Both the position numbers and the translations under genes were made by a program. Positions 1 to 8,836 of a stretch of DNA of 64,000 nucleotides are shown here, piece by piece. The DNA comes from Kribbella amoyensis (lineage in GTDB: Bacteria > Actinomycetota > Actinomycetes > Propionibacteriales > Kribbellaceae). The stretch lies in the NCBI RefSeq assembly GCF_007828865.1, contig NZ_VIVK01000001.1:5332001-5396000 (forward strand), in the 5' to 3' direction. The notes under the pieces are model-generated. The model was not told the DNA's origin, made no database searches, and worked only from the letters and a program-made list of their open reading frames with translations. Position 1 is the stretch's first letter. Every line of letters starts with the position of its first letter.

Positions 1-1110
1 ATGGGCGTACCGGCCGACCCCGCCACCACCACCGATGTCCTCGGCCCCGAGGCCGCCGATCGCGTGGCTCAGGAGGCCGGCCTCCCGCAGCCGGAGTTGA
101 CCGAGGACGTCGCCATCGGGCGGTTCGTTGCCGAGCGCATGGGTCGCGCCGTCACCGACAAGCTCGTCGACCCGTTGCTCGGCGGCGTGTACGCGGGCCG
201 GGCCGAGGAGATCTCCCTCGCCGCCGCCGTCCCCGAGCTGTACGCCAAGCTCCGGACCGCCCCCGGCCTGCTCGCCGCGACCACCGAGCTCCGCGCGGCC
301 AGCCAGCGCCGGGCGGCCGACGGGGCGCCCGTGTTCGCCGGGATCCGCGGCGGCATCAACCGCCTGATCACGGCGCTCGAGCAGGACCTGACCAGCCGGG
401 GCGTCGAGATCCGCCGGTCCGCGACCGTTCGCCGGATCACCCGCACCCCCGACGGGTACGAGCTCGTGACCGGCCCCGTGCCCGCGCCGACCCTGGTCAA
501 GGCGGACGCCGTCATCGTCGCCACCCCGGCGACCCCGGCCGCGCGCATGCTCGCCGACCTGGTCCCCGCCGCTTCGGTCGAGCTGGCCGCGATCGAGTAC
601 GCGAGCATGGCGATCGTCACCCTCGCCGTCCGGAAGAGCGACTTCCCCGCGTCCGCGACCGGATCCGGCTTCCTGGTCCCGTCCGTCGAGGGCCGCACGA
701 TCAAGGCGTCGACGTACTCCTTCGCCAAGTGGCAGTGGTCTGCCGAGGCCGGGGGAGACCTCGCCGTACTGCGCTGCTCGGTCGGCCGCCTCGGTGAGGA
801 GTACGTGCTGCAGCGGTCGGACGAGGAGCTGGTAGCGCTCGCCTCGGCCGATCTGCGCCAGGCGATCGGCCTGGAGGCACCGGTCGTCGGCTCGCTCGTT
901 ACGCGGTGGGGCGGCGGCCTCCCGCAGTACGCCGTGGGGCACCTGGACCGGGTCGACCGGGTGGAGCGCGCGGTCGCCGAGCAGCCCGGTCTCGCGGTCT
1001 GCGGCGCGGCGTACCGGGGGGTCGGGATCGCCGCGTGTGTCGCCGCCGGGGCCAAGGCGGCAACCCGGGTGCGCGGTCATCTGGACGCATTGGCGACAAT
1101 GGCCCCGTGA
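1..1110 (+). CDS. hemY: Coproporphyrinogen/protoporphyrinogen oxidase, HemY type (5' end cut by window)
   Basis: Flavoprotein that oxidises coproporphyrinogen III (or protoporphyrinogen IX) in haem synthesis. The frame is already open at base 1, and the 369 visible residues appear to begin roughly 100 residues into the usual ~470-residue length. The N-terminal GxGxxG FAD motif is missing, so the ATG at base 1 is probably internal and the true start lies upstream. Landmarks are PLLGGVYAG near residue 58, the VIVATPATPAARML strand, and the C-terminal CGAAYRGVGIAACVAAG FAD segment. It overlaps hemQ by 4 bases (GTGA). In actinobacteria this enzyme usually works in the coproporphyrin-dependent route just before HemQ, which the gene order supports. 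Confidence 0.9.
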   Translation: MGVPADPATTTDVLGPEAADRVAQEAGLPQPELTEDVAIGRFVAERMGRAVTDKLVDPLLGGVYAGRAEEISLAAAVPELYAKLRTAPGLLAATTELRAASQRRAADGAPVFAGIRGGINRLITALEQDLTSRGVEIRRSATVRRITRTPDGYELVTGPVPAPTLVKADAVIVATPATPAARMLADLVPAASVELAAIEYASMAIVTLAVRKSDFPASATGSGFLVPSVEGRTIKASTYSFAKWQWSAEAGGDLAVLRCSVGRLGEEYVLQRSDEELVALASADLRQAIGLEAPVVGSLVTRWGGGLPQYAVGHLDRVDRVERAVAEQPGLAVCGAAYRGVGIAACVAAGAKAATRVRGHLDALATMAP

Positions 1111-1868
1111 CCGAGACGCCAGCCCAGCCCGAGCAGCCCGCGAACGCCGAGACCGCCGCGCCGTCCGAGACCCGGACCGCGAAGCCGAAGGCCCGCGAGC
1201 TCAACACCGTGATCCGCTACACGATGTGGTCGGTCTTCAAGGTGGAGACCCCGCTCGGTGACGCGGACCGCGACGAGCTGGCCGCGGAGCTCGCGGACCT
1301 GGTCGGCAAGCTCGCCGCCGACGACGTGGTGATCCGCGGCTGGTACGACGTGGAGGGCTTCCGCGCCGACGCCGACTTCATGGTCTGGTGGCACGCGCCG
1401 TCCTCGGACGCGCTGCAGAAGGCATACCACGCGCTGCGCCGGTCCCGGCTCGGGCGGCACCTCGCGCCGATCTGGTCCCAGCTGGCGCTGCACCGGCCGG
1501 CCGAGTTCAACAAGAGCCACATCCCCGCGTTCCTGGCCGACGAGGAGGCGCGCGCGTACGTCTGCGTGTACCCGTTCGTCCGCTCCTACGAGTGGTACCT
1601 GCTGCCGGACGAGGAGCGCCGGTTCATGCTCGCCGAGCACGGCAAGATGGCCCGGGGATACCCGGACGTCCGGGCGAACACGGTGGCGTCGTTCGCGCTC
1701 GGCGACTACGAGTGGATGCTCGCCTTCGAGGCGGACGAGCTGTACCGGATGGTCGACCTGATGCGGGACCTGCGCGCGTCCACGGCCCGCCGGCACGTCC
1801 GCGAGGAGACGCCGTTCTACACCGGCCGGCGGACCGAGCTCGGCGAGCTGGTCGCCAACCTGGCCTGA
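1107..1868 (+). CDS. hemQ: Coproheme decarboxylase (HemQ/ChdC, chlorite-dismutase fold)
   Basis: Converts coproheme to haem b by peroxide-driven decarboxylation of two propionates, the last step of the coproporphyrin-dependent pathway. I chose the GTG at 1107, which overlaps the hemY stop as GTGA; it gives 253 residues, of which the first ~28 are a Pro/Ala-rich tail before the conserved NTVIRYTMWSVFKV strand. Further family features are FMVWWHAPSSDALQ, the VYPFVRSYEWYLLP segment that holds the expected catalytic tyrosine, and GDYEWMLAFEADELYRMVDLM. A longer open frame reaches upstream inside hemY but would be antagonistic to the hemY reading frame. Translational coupling to hemY is likely. 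Confidence 0.92.
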   Translation: MTETPAQPEQPANAETAAPSETRTAKPKARELNTVIRYTMWSVFKVETPLGDADRDELAAELADLVGKLAADDVVIRGWYDVEGFRADADFMVWWHAPSSDALQKAYHALRRSRLGRHLAPIWSQLALHRPAEFNKSHIPAFLADEEARAYVCVYPFVRSYEWYLLPDEERRFMLAEHGKMARGYPDVRANTVASFALGDYEWMLAFEADELYRMVDLMRDLRASTARRHVREETPFYTGRRTELGELVANLA

Positions 1869-1870
1869 TC

Positions 1871-2248
1871 ATGCCGCGGAAGGCGTTCCCGGTCCTGTAC
1901 GTCGGCGACGTGCGGCGGTCGATCGAGTTCTACGGCCGGCTCGGCTACGAGTCGGTGTACCAGTTCCCGCTGGAGGGCGACCCGCACTACGTCGGCCTCG
2001 AACGCGGCGACTCCTCGCTCGGTCTGGCCGACACCAGCTGGCCCGAGGCGCAGCTCGGCATCACGGTCGGGACGGCGCCACGGTTCGAGCTGTTCGTGTA
2101 CGTGGACGACGTCGAGGTCGAGCTGGAGAAGCTCCGCGACGCCGGGTACAAGATCCTCCAGGAGCCGGCCACGATGCCATGGGGCGAACGCCAGGCCTAC
2201 GTGTCCGACCCGGACGGCAACCCGGTCGCCCTGGCCACGCCGATCTGA
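1871..2248 (+). CDS. VOC-superfamily (glyoxalase/bleomycin-resistance fold) protein
   Basis: 125-residue single-domain vicinal-oxygen-chelate protein. It shows the beta-alpha-beta-beta-beta start (FPVLYVGDVRRSIEFYGRLGYE) and the C-terminal AYVSDPDGNPVALATP strand that is diagnostic of the fold. The start ATG lies 2 bases after the hemQ stop, so it is read with hemY-hemQ. The substrate cannot be deduced: VOC proteins include glyoxalases, dioxygenases and antibiotic-binding proteins. No His/Glu metal set can be assigned with certainty from the sequence alone, and a role in haem synthesis is only suggested by position. Confidence 0.8.
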   Translation: MPRKAFPVLYVGDVRRSIEFYGRLGYESVYQFPLEGDPHYVGLERGDSSLGLADTSWPEAQLGITVGTAPRFELFVYVDDVEVELEKLRDAGYKILQEPATMPWGERQAYVSDPDGNPVALATPI

Positions 2249-2296
2249 CGTGGACGAGGAGCTGGCAGGCGGCCGGTGTTGCTGGGGGAGTAGGGC

Positions 2297-4333
2297 TCAG
2301 GTTCCCGGCTTCTGCAGCAGGTAGTCCTCGGCGCGCATCGAGGCGGCCGGCTTGACGTCCTCGGGGAAGATCATCCGCAGGTCACGCTCGGTCAGGGTGT
2401 CCGGGTCCCGCTGGGCGAGCCTGGTCGCCTGGTTGGAGATGGCCTCCTCGAGCACGTTCCGGATGAAGCGGCCGTTACCGAAGTTGTGGCCACGCGGCGC
2501 GGGCGGGATCACCCGGCGGACCACGTCGAGCACGTCGTCGGTGATGATCATGCCCTTCTGCCGGGCCTGCAGCGCGAAGATCGCGACCAGCTGGTCGGTG
2601 TTGTACTCGCTGAACGACAGCATCTTCGGGAACCGCGACGACAGACCCGTGTTGGACTCCATGAACCGCTGCATCTCCCGGTGGTACCCGGCGACGATGA
2701 CGACGCAGTCGTTGCGGTGGTCCTCCATCATCTTCAGCAGCGTGGCGACGGCTTCGAGGCCGTAGTCACCCGGGCTGTTCTCCGGGACCAGCGTGTACGC
2801 CTCGTCGACGAACAGCACGCCGCCGAGCGCCTCGCGGAACTTGGCGGCGGTCATCGGCGCGGTGGTACCGACGCTGGAGCCGACCAGGTCGGACCGGTCG
2901 ACCTCGACCACGTGGCCCTTCTCCAGCACGCCGAGGTCCTGGTAGATCCGGGCCAGCAGCCGGGCGATCGTCGTCTTCGCCGTACCGGGCTTGCCGACGA
3001 ACACCATGTGCCGGGCGCGTTCGTGGCTCGCCAAGCCGAGCTCGGCGCGCCGCAGGTTGGTCTTGATCTCGGCCACCATCCGGCGGACCGACTCCTTGAC
3101 CGACTCCAGCCCGATCAGCGACTCCAGCTCGGCCAGTGCCCCGTCCCCGGCCTCCACCGGGGCGGCCGGCTGGTTCGGGCCGGACTCCGCGGGCTCACCC
3201 TCGGCCTGCGCATCGGCGGACTGGCTCGCCTTCACGGCGCCCCAGGCAGCGGTGAGCGACTGGTCCGAGTTGCCCGCGGTCGCGTCGGCGGTCAGCCGGC
3301 GCTCCAGGTCGAGCAGCCGGAAGAACTCGTGCAGGTCCGGTACCTGCGGCTCCGGCCAAGGCGCGTCACCGAGAACGCCGGCCAGGTGCACCGAGACGCG
3401 GGTGGCGGCGGCCGCCCAGGAGCGGGCGAGGACCTGGTGGTCGCGGCGAACGGCGCGGCCCAGCCACGCGGTGTTACCGGCCAGCCACTCGTCCTTGTCG
3501 AAGCCGTCGCGCAGACCGGCCAGGGCGTTCTCCACGTCCCAGGCGGCGTTGCCGAGGATCTGCCCGACCGCCTGCGGCTGGCCGGTCAGCCCGGTGGTCA
3601 GGATCAGGCCGGACAGCAGCTGGGCGAAGTCGCCCGGGTCGTCCGGCATCACCATCGACAGCTTGGCGTGCGCGTCCCGCAACGAGTTGAGCGAGTAGTG
3701 CAGCGCGGCCGTCGGTCCCGCCAGCTCCGGGAGCACCGCGCGCTCGAGGTCGGTGAGCGCACTGGTCCGCCAGTACTGGGCGATCGTGTCGTAGTCGGCG
3801 GAGGCGTGCATCCGCAGGGCCTCGCGGTCGGCCAGCACGCGGTCGAACGCGGTCACCAGGGCCTCCGCCCGCGCCGCCATCGGCGGGGCGTCGAGGAACA
3901 GGCTCATCACGTCCCGGCTCAGCTTCACGGCCTGCCGGCGGCTCTCCTCGCGGAATCCCCGGGCCCCCGAGATCGCCTGCAGGGGCCAGTCGGTCGGCGC
4001 GATCCGGACCAGGTGGCCGGCGCCGCCGAAGCGGACCGACGGCCGGTGGAAGTCGCGGGTGAGCTCGGCACCGATATCGGCGCGCTCACCGTGCAGGACG
4101 GGGATCCAGCCGGTCAGCAACGGAGCGACCTGGTGGGTGAACCACACCGCGGCCGGCGTCCCGTTGACGAAGTCCGGGAAGGCGCCGGCCCGCAACGGCC
4201 GAACGGCGTTCGGGTCGTCGCCCCAGGCCCGCAATCGGCTCCGCACACTCGCCGGCCAGCCGGCCGGGATCTCCCAGGGCTGGTCGGCAGCGAGCGCGTC
4301 GAGCACGCCTGGTCTCCGGGTGTCGTCAGCCAC
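2297..4333 (-). CDS. AAA+ ATPase of the CbxX/CfqX (EccA-like) family
   Basis: 678-residue ATPase. The N-terminal ~390 residues are helical and of unknown role; a Pro/Ala/Glu-rich linker follows, then one AAA+ module with Walker A GKPGTAKTT, Walker B GVLFVDEAYTL, sensor-1 strand CVVIVAGYH and the SRFPKMLSF arginine-finger region. This is the layout of CbxX/CfqX proteins and of EccA, the cytosolic ATPase of type VII secretion, but no esx genes are nearby, so a secretion role is not supported. The GTG at 4333 was chosen because AAGGA precedes it by 6 bases; an upstream ATG at 4384 lacks such a site. It converges on the VOC gene with a 48-base gap. Confidence 0.85.
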   Translation of the reverse strand: MADDTRRPGVLDALAADQPWEIPAGWPASVRSRLRAWGDDPNAVRPLRAGAFPDFVNGTPAAVWFTHQVAPLLTGWIPVLHGERADIGAELTRDFHRPSVRFGGAGHLVRIAPTDWPLQAISGARGFREESRRQAVKLSRDVMSLFLDAPPMAARAEALVTAFDRVLADREALRMHASADYDTIAQYWRTSALTDLERAVLPELAGPTAALHYSLNSLRDAHAKLSMVMPDDPGDFAQLLSGLILTTGLTGQPQAVGQILGNAAWDVENALAGLRDGFDKDEWLAGNTAWLGRAVRRDHQVLARSWAAAATRVSVHLAGVLGDAPWPEPQVPDLHEFFRLLDLERRLTADATAGNSDQSLTAAWGAVKASQSADAQAEGEPAESGPNQPAAPVEAGDGALAELESLIGLESVKESVRRMVAEIKTNLRRAELGLASHERARHMVFVGKPGTAKTTIARLLARIYQDLGVLEKGHVVEVDRSDLVGSSVGTTAPMTAAKFREALGGVLFVDEAYTLVPENSPGDYGLEAVATLLKMMEDHRNDCVVIVAGYHREMQRFMESNTGLSSRFPKMLSFSEYNTDQLVAIFALQARQKGMIITDDVLDVVRRVIPPAPRGHNFGNGRFIRNVLEEAISNQATRLAQRDPDTLTERDLRMIFPEDVKPAASMRAEDYLLQKPGT

Positions 4334-4432
4334 TGGGATCCTTTCCGCCCGTCGGGCACCTGGCCTGGTTCCGCGCTGGCTCACTTTAGTGCGTCGGCGG
4401 CCGACGACCGGCGTTCGGTGCCGTCCCGCGGG

Positions 4433-4849
4433 TCAGGCGGGCTGCAGGGAGAGGCTGACCGAGTTGATGCAGTACCGCAGGTCGGTCGGGGTGCCGTAGC
4501 CCTCACCCTCGAACACGTGGCCGAGGTGCGAGCCGCAGTTCGCACAGCGGACCTCGACCCGCTTCATCCCGAGCGTGGAGTCCTCGATGTACTCCACCCG
4601 GTCCTCGGACAGCGGAGCGAAGAACGACGGCCAGCCGCAGTGCGAGTCGAACTTCGTCTCGCTCCGGAACAGCTCGGCGTCACAGGCCCGGCACTTGTAC
4701 ACGCCGACCGTCTTGGTGTCGGTGTACTCACCGGTGAACGGGCGCTCGGTGCCCGCCTTGCGCAGAACCTGGAACTCCGCCGGGGACAGCTGCGCGCGCC
4801 ACTCCTCGTCGGTCTTGTTCACCGCGTACTGCCTGGTGCTGTCAGTCAC
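4433..4849 (-). CDS. msrB: Peptide-methionine (R)-S-oxide reductase
   Basis: 138-residue cytosolic repair enzyme that reduces the R-sulfoxide of methionine with thioredoxin. Four zinc-binding cysteines sit in two CxxC pairs (KCRACDAELF and RCANCGSHLGHVF). CGWPSFF and the catalytic-cysteine motif RYCINSVSL (Cys127) are intact. The GTG start follows a strong GAGGAGG site by 9 bases. It stands alone, downstream of the secreted-nuclease gene with a hairpin between them. Confidence 0.96.
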   Translation of the reverse strand: MTDSTRQYAVNKTDEEWRAQLSPAEFQVLRKAGTERPFTGEYTDTKTVGVYKCRACDAELFRSETKFDSHCGWPSFFAPLSEDRVEYIEDSTLGMKRVEVRCANCGSHLGHVFEGEGYGTPTDLRYCINSVSLSLQPA

Positions 4850-4870
4850 TGCCGGTACCTCCTCAGTCGA

Positions 4871-4900
4871 GGAGCCGGAAACCCCAGGGGCTCCGGCTCC
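4871..4900 (-). terminator. Hairpin between the nuclease gene and msrB
   Basis: Perfect 9-base stem GGAGCCGGA (4871-4879) with TCCGGCTCC (4892-4900). It lies about 65 bases past the nuclease stop on the minus strand and just upstream of the msrB ribosome site. It may terminate the nuclease transcript or form in the msrB leader. No U-rich tail is visible. Confidence 0.5.
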
Positions 4901-4966
4901 TCTCCATTATCGGCGGCCGGGCAAGGAAAACCCCGCCCGGCCCCGGCCCGTAAGCGCGCCGTTAGG

Positions 4967-7369
4967 TCAGCGGTACCAGGACGGCAGCGGCGTGATCCGG
5001 ACCACCTGCGGGTCGTGGTCGCTGATCTGGTCCGGGAACTCGCTGTTCATGTGCACGATGTCGTAGGAGAACCCCGGCCGCAGGTTCTGCGACATCAGGA
5101 TCTGGTCGAGGATCTGGCTGTTGCCCTCGAACACGTAGCTGTACCGCTCCTTGGCCGGCAGCGTGCGCGGCAGGTTGATCAGCGAGGTGCGGCCGGACCC
5201 GACCAGGATGTCGGCGGTCCGGCTGAAGTCGAAGTCGTTCAGGTCACCCAGGACGACGACGTTCGCGCCCTTGTCCTTGGCCAGGATCTGGTCGACGAAC
5301 CCGCGGACCGCCTGCGCCTGCTGGTGCCGCTTCGGCGCGGACGACTGGACCGGCGGCTGGAACCGGCCCCACAACGGGTCGTCGCCGCCCTTGGAGCTGA
5401 AGTGGTTCACCACCACGAACAGGCTCTGCCCGTGCCAGCTGAACTCGCCGGCCAGCGGGACCCGGGTCGCCGCCCAGGCCGGGTTGGTGGGGTCGACGCG
5501 GCCCGGCGACGAGCTCAGCTGCGGCCGGCCGAACTTGTCGGTGACGATCGTGGTGGGCGTGGTCGGGCCACCACCGGCCCGGTCGACGAACTTCACCGGC
5601 CGGTCGGTGCGGTACATGAACGCGACCCGGATGTTGCCGCCCGGCTCGCCGCCCTCGGCGTTGTTCACCGGGTCGATCTGCCGCCACGCGTACTTCGGAC
5701 CGCCGGCCCGGCGGATCGCGTCGGCCAGCATGGTCAGGGTGAGGTCCGCTCCAGTGCTCCCTGAGTTCACCGCGCCGTCGTTGTCCTGCACTTCCTCCAG
5801 ACCGAGGATGTCCGGAGAGGCGAGGTTCCGCACCACCGCCTGGGCCAGTCCGTCGAACTTGGCGGCGCCGTCGGACGGGTCCAGGTTCTCGACGTTGAAC
5901 GTCGCCACCGACACCTGCAGGGGAGAGGAGGCCTTCGACTTCTCCCGCGCGACCTGGCCGTCGACGACGACCGGGGTCTGCGTGGGGAGGAACTTGAAGT
6001 TGCCGAACGCGTAGTCGAGCACACCGGTCAAGGGCCCGCCGCCGGGCGCGGTCACCGTGTCACCGGTCTTGGCGTCCGGGATGGGCGTCAGCACGTCGTC
6101 CAGCAGGACCCGCTCCGGGTTGCTGTCGGTCTGCTGCAGCAGGATGCCGCCGCGGACCGTGCGCAGGCCGGAGCCGACCGGGACGACGGACAGTTCGCGG
6201 AACGAGCTGGTCGGTCCGGTCGCCTGGGCCTGGTCGATGCCGAGCCACATACCCTCCAGCGACTCCCAGAAGTCCAGGCCGTCGGTGGCCGGCTCGAAGG
6301 TGCCGGTGGTCTCGACGTCGCCGGACGAGTCGTCGTCGATCACGGTCGACGGCGGGACGCGGCCACCCGGGCCGACGATCGTGGGCGCCGGGACCGAGCC
6401 GGTACCGGTCACCGTGACCGTCGGGTTGGTGAGCTCCGTGGTGGTCAGGTTGTCGGTACCGCCCGAACCGCCGGGCCGGAACTCGGCGACCGTACCGCGC
6501 ACGGTGACGACGTCGCCGACGGACACGGTCGGGACCGAGCTGGTGAAGACGAACAGGCCCTCGCTGGTCGCCGGGTCGTCGTCCGGCTGCGGGTCCTGGA
6601 ACCAGAACCCGTTGGCGCTCTTCGCGGTGACGACGCCGGTGACGTTGCCGACCAGTTTGCCCGCGAGCGGCGACCGGTGCGCGGTGCCCTGGATGTCGTG
6701 GATCTTCGCGTCCACCGGGTCCGGGTCGGGCGGCGTCGAGGTCAGCGTCTTCGGCGACGGGTTCTCCGCAGCGAACTCGGCAGCGTTGTTGTCGCCGTCC
6801 TTGGTCGGGTCCTTGCGGGTCGCCGAGGTCGTGTTCGACAGGCCCGGCGCCGGGCTTGTCTCAGCGTCGTTGGCCGCGCCGTACCCGACGAAGTCGACCA
6901 CGCCGTCGGCGCTCGCACAGCCGGTCGCACAGGTCAGGCTGGTGGTCGAGGTGACCAGCGCGACCTTGCCCGAGGTGGCCGACAGGTTGACGCTGCCGGT
7001 CGCGTCGGCCGCGGGGAGCGGCTGGCCGTTGGCTCCACCCGACGCGCCCTGGGCGAGGTAGACGCCGCCCGGCGCGATCGTGCCGGACAGGGTGATCTTG
7101 TTCGCCCAGGAGGTCCCGGCCGAGGACGCGTACTGGATCGACCAGCCGGTCACGTCGACCGGGGCGTCGCTGTTGTTGGTCAGCTCGACGAAGTCGTTGG
7201 TGTACGGCGCACCGGAGTTGCCGCCACCGCCGTACACCTCGGTGATCACCACGGTGGACGAGGCGGCGAGCGCCGGAGCGGCCGCGATCACGGCGGCCCC
7301 GGACAGCAGCAGACTGGAGGTGACCACGAGGGCGCCCAGTCGGCGCCGTGATCGGTTCTGGGCAGACAT
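4967..7369 (-). CDS. Secreted endonuclease/exonuclease/phosphatase with lamin-tail domain (ExeM/NucH-like)
   Basis: 800-residue extracellular nuclease. The ATG at 7369 begins a signal peptide (MSAQNRSRRRLGALVV, hydrophobic core, cleavage near ALAA). Residues ~35-150 form a lamin-tail-like domain (VVITEVYGGGGN). An OB-like region at ~215-330 (IQGTAHRSPLAGKLV, GNVTGVVTAK) follows, and the last ~310 residues are the EEP catalytic domain. Catalytic motifs are present: VATFNVENL, LGLEEVQD, VVVNHFSSKG, VVVLGDLNDF and QISDHDPQVV (Asp-His). The domain order matches ExeM/NucH-type extracellular DNases used for nucleic-acid scavenging. An in-frame ATG at 7423 is disfavoured because it would put 18 residues before the signal peptide. 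Confidence 0.88.
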   Translation of the reverse strand: MSAQNRSRRRLGALVVTSSLLLSGAAVIAAAPALAASSTVVITEVYGGGGNSGAPYTNDFVELTNNSDAPVDVTGWSIQYASSAGTSWANKITLSGTIAPGGVYLAQGASGGANGQPLPAADATGSVNLSATSGKVALVTSTTSLTCATGCASADGVVDFVGYGAANDAETSPAPGLSNTTSATRKDPTKDGDNNAAEFAAENPSPKTLTSTPPDPDPVDAKIHDIQGTAHRSPLAGKLVGNVTGVVTAKSANGFWFQDPQPDDDPATSEGLFVFTSSVPTVSVGDVVTVRGTVAEFRPGGSGGTDNLTTTELTNPTVTVTGTGSVPAPTIVGPGGRVPPSTVIDDDSSGDVETTGTFEPATDGLDFWESLEGMWLGIDQAQATGPTSSFRELSVVPVGSGLRTVRGGILLQQTDSNPERVLLDDVLTPIPDAKTGDTVTAPGGGPLTGVLDYAFGNFKFLPTQTPVVVDGQVAREKSKASSPLQVSVATFNVENLDPSDGAAKFDGLAQAVVRNLASPDILGLEEVQDNDGAVNSGSTGADLTLTMLADAIRRAGGPKYAWRQIDPVNNAEGGEPGGNIRVAFMYRTDRPVKFVDRAGGGPTTPTTIVTDKFGRPQLSSSPGRVDPTNPAWAATRVPLAGEFSWHGQSLFVVVNHFSSKGGDDPLWGRFQPPVQSSAPKRHQQAQAVRGFVDQILAKDKGANVVVLGDLNDFDFSRTADILVGSGRTSLINLPRTLPAKERYSYVFEGNSQILDQILMSQNLRPGFSYDIVHMNSEFPDQISDHDPQVVRITPLPSWYR

Positions 7370-7456
7370 GTGCCGGATTCTCACACCCGGACCAGGCCCC
7401 GCCAAGGTCCAACACATGAACACCAGGGACCGCCGCAGGAAGGCGAGGGTGATCCT

Positions 7457-8836
7457 TCAGCCGAGGGGCAGCGACAGCAGCTGGAACACCTCGACCGGCT
7501 CGGCCTTGCCCTTCAGGTCGACCAGGCCGAGCGACTCGGTCCGCGCCCCGGGCAACAGCGCCAGCGTCGCCGGGCCGATCGCGACCCCACCGACGGGGGC
7601 CTTGCCCTCGATCCGCGAGGCCACGTTGACCGTGTCGCCGATCACCGTGTGGGTCCGGCCGCCCTCGGTGCCGAGCAGGCTGACCGAGGCGATCCCGCTG
7701 TTCACCCCGACCCGGAACCGGGGCCAGTTCGGGTGCTCACCCTGGACCTTCCCGGCCGCCTCCTGCAACGCGAGCGCGGCGGCCGCGGCCCGTTCCGCGT
7801 GGTCCGGCTGGTTCCCGCGCTTGTTGAACGTCACCATCAACGCGTCGCCGATGATCCGGTCCACCTCGCCCCCGTGCCGGCGGACCACGGGCGGCACCAC
7901 CACCTCGAAGTACGTGTTCAGCATCGTGGTGACCTCGCCGGGCTCGTGGCTCTCCGAGAAGCTGGTGAACCCCTGCAGGTCGGCGAACAGCACGCTCAGC
8001 TCGCGCCGCCCCGCGACGGTGTCCTTCAGGTACAGGTCGGAGAATCGTTCCTCGTACCACTGGATCCGCACCCCGACGAGCACCAGCGTGAACGCGGACA
8101 GCAGCAGGATGTGCCACTCCCACCAGGACAGCGCCCAGTTCCGCGCGAAGACGACCGCGATCATCGCCTCGGCCAGCAGCACGAACGCCGAGATCATCGA
8201 GAGCAGCATCAACGAGGGCCGTTCCCACCACAGCACCAGGTACCGGGCGCCGGCGAGCGCATAGAGCAGGACGGCCGGGATCGCCAGCCCGGTAAGGATG
8301 CCGTCGGCAACTTCCGGGACCGCCTTGCCCTGCAGCGGCGGCAATTTGGCCACCGAGGCGATCGCCCACAACGCCATCAGGGTCAGCAGCCCGGCCCGCG
8401 CCCAGCGGCCCCAGCGCATCGCCTTGACCACCCGGTCACCGTGGAACCGCAGGCTGGAGACGCACGCGAACACCGAACCCAGCGCGATACCGACCGGGGT
8501 CGCCAGCGTGAACCCGGCGTTCGGCGTACTGAGCAGGACGCCCGGGGTCGCCAACGCGTGCAGCCCGAGGAACCCGGCCGCGGACAGGAACGCGAGCGCG
8601 ACGAACAGGACCCGCGGATCGCCGCGCCGGATCGCGGCCGCACCGGTCGCGTAGGCGAGTACGGCACTGACGAGAGCGGTCAGCAGGACCAGCCAGAAGT
8701 GGGTCGGATGGTGCTCGAAGTGCACGTCCAGGGAGGGCTTGCGGAGCAGCAGGAGCAACCACGCGAGCGGGACCAGCAGGACGATCGTGGTGGCGACGAG
8801 CATCCCGCCGGAGTACGCGAACTTCCGGTCAGCCAT
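7457..8836 (-). CDS. Membrane-bound class III adenylate cyclase
   Basis: 459 residues. About eight transmembrane helices fill residues 10-235, and a class III nucleotide cyclase domain occupies ~275-459. The metal-binding aspartates are visible in VLFADLQGFTSF and RIIGDALMVTF. The adenine and transition-state residues lie in HTVIGDTVNVASRIEG. The purine-binding lysine usually seen before the second metal aspartate (VDKFIGD) is arginine here (VDRIIGD). The start codon overlaps the end of the upstream flavoprotein gene by 8 bases, so the two are translated from one message and probably work together. cAMP is the likelier product because of the aspartate in VIGDTVN. Confidence 0.88.
   Translation of the reverse strand: MADRKFAYSGGMLVATTIVLLVPLAWLLLLLRKPSLDVHFEHHPTHFWLVLLTALVSAVLAYATGAAAIRRGDPRVLFVALAFLSAAGFLGLHALATPGVLLSTPNAGFTLATPVGIALGSVFACVSSLRFHGDRVVKAMRWGRWARAGLLTLMALWAIASVAKLPPLQGKAVPEVADGILTGLAIPAVLLYALAGARYLVLWWERPSLMLLSMISAFVLLAEAMIAVVFARNWALSWWEWHILLLSAFTLVLVGVRIQWYEERFSDLYLKDTVAGRRELSVLFADLQGFTSFSESHEPGEVTTMLNTYFEVVVPPVVRRHGGEVDRIIGDALMVTFNKRGNQPDHAERAAAAALALQEAAGKVQGEHPNWPRFRVGVNSGIASVSLLGTEGGRTHTVIGDTVNVASRIEGKAPVGGVAIGPATLALLPGARTESLGLVDLKGKAEPVEVFQLLSLPLG

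Noticed and set aside
1..3. ATG at base 1 as the true start of hemY.
   Set aside because: The FAD-binding N-terminus of the family would be missing; the gene must begin before the window.
2486..5764. Open frame of 1092 codons on the plus strand.
   Set aside because: It lies antisense to the AAA+ ATPase, msrB and the nuclease, all with clear family motifs, and its composition (Arg/Gly/Val-rich) is that of a high-GC shadow frame.
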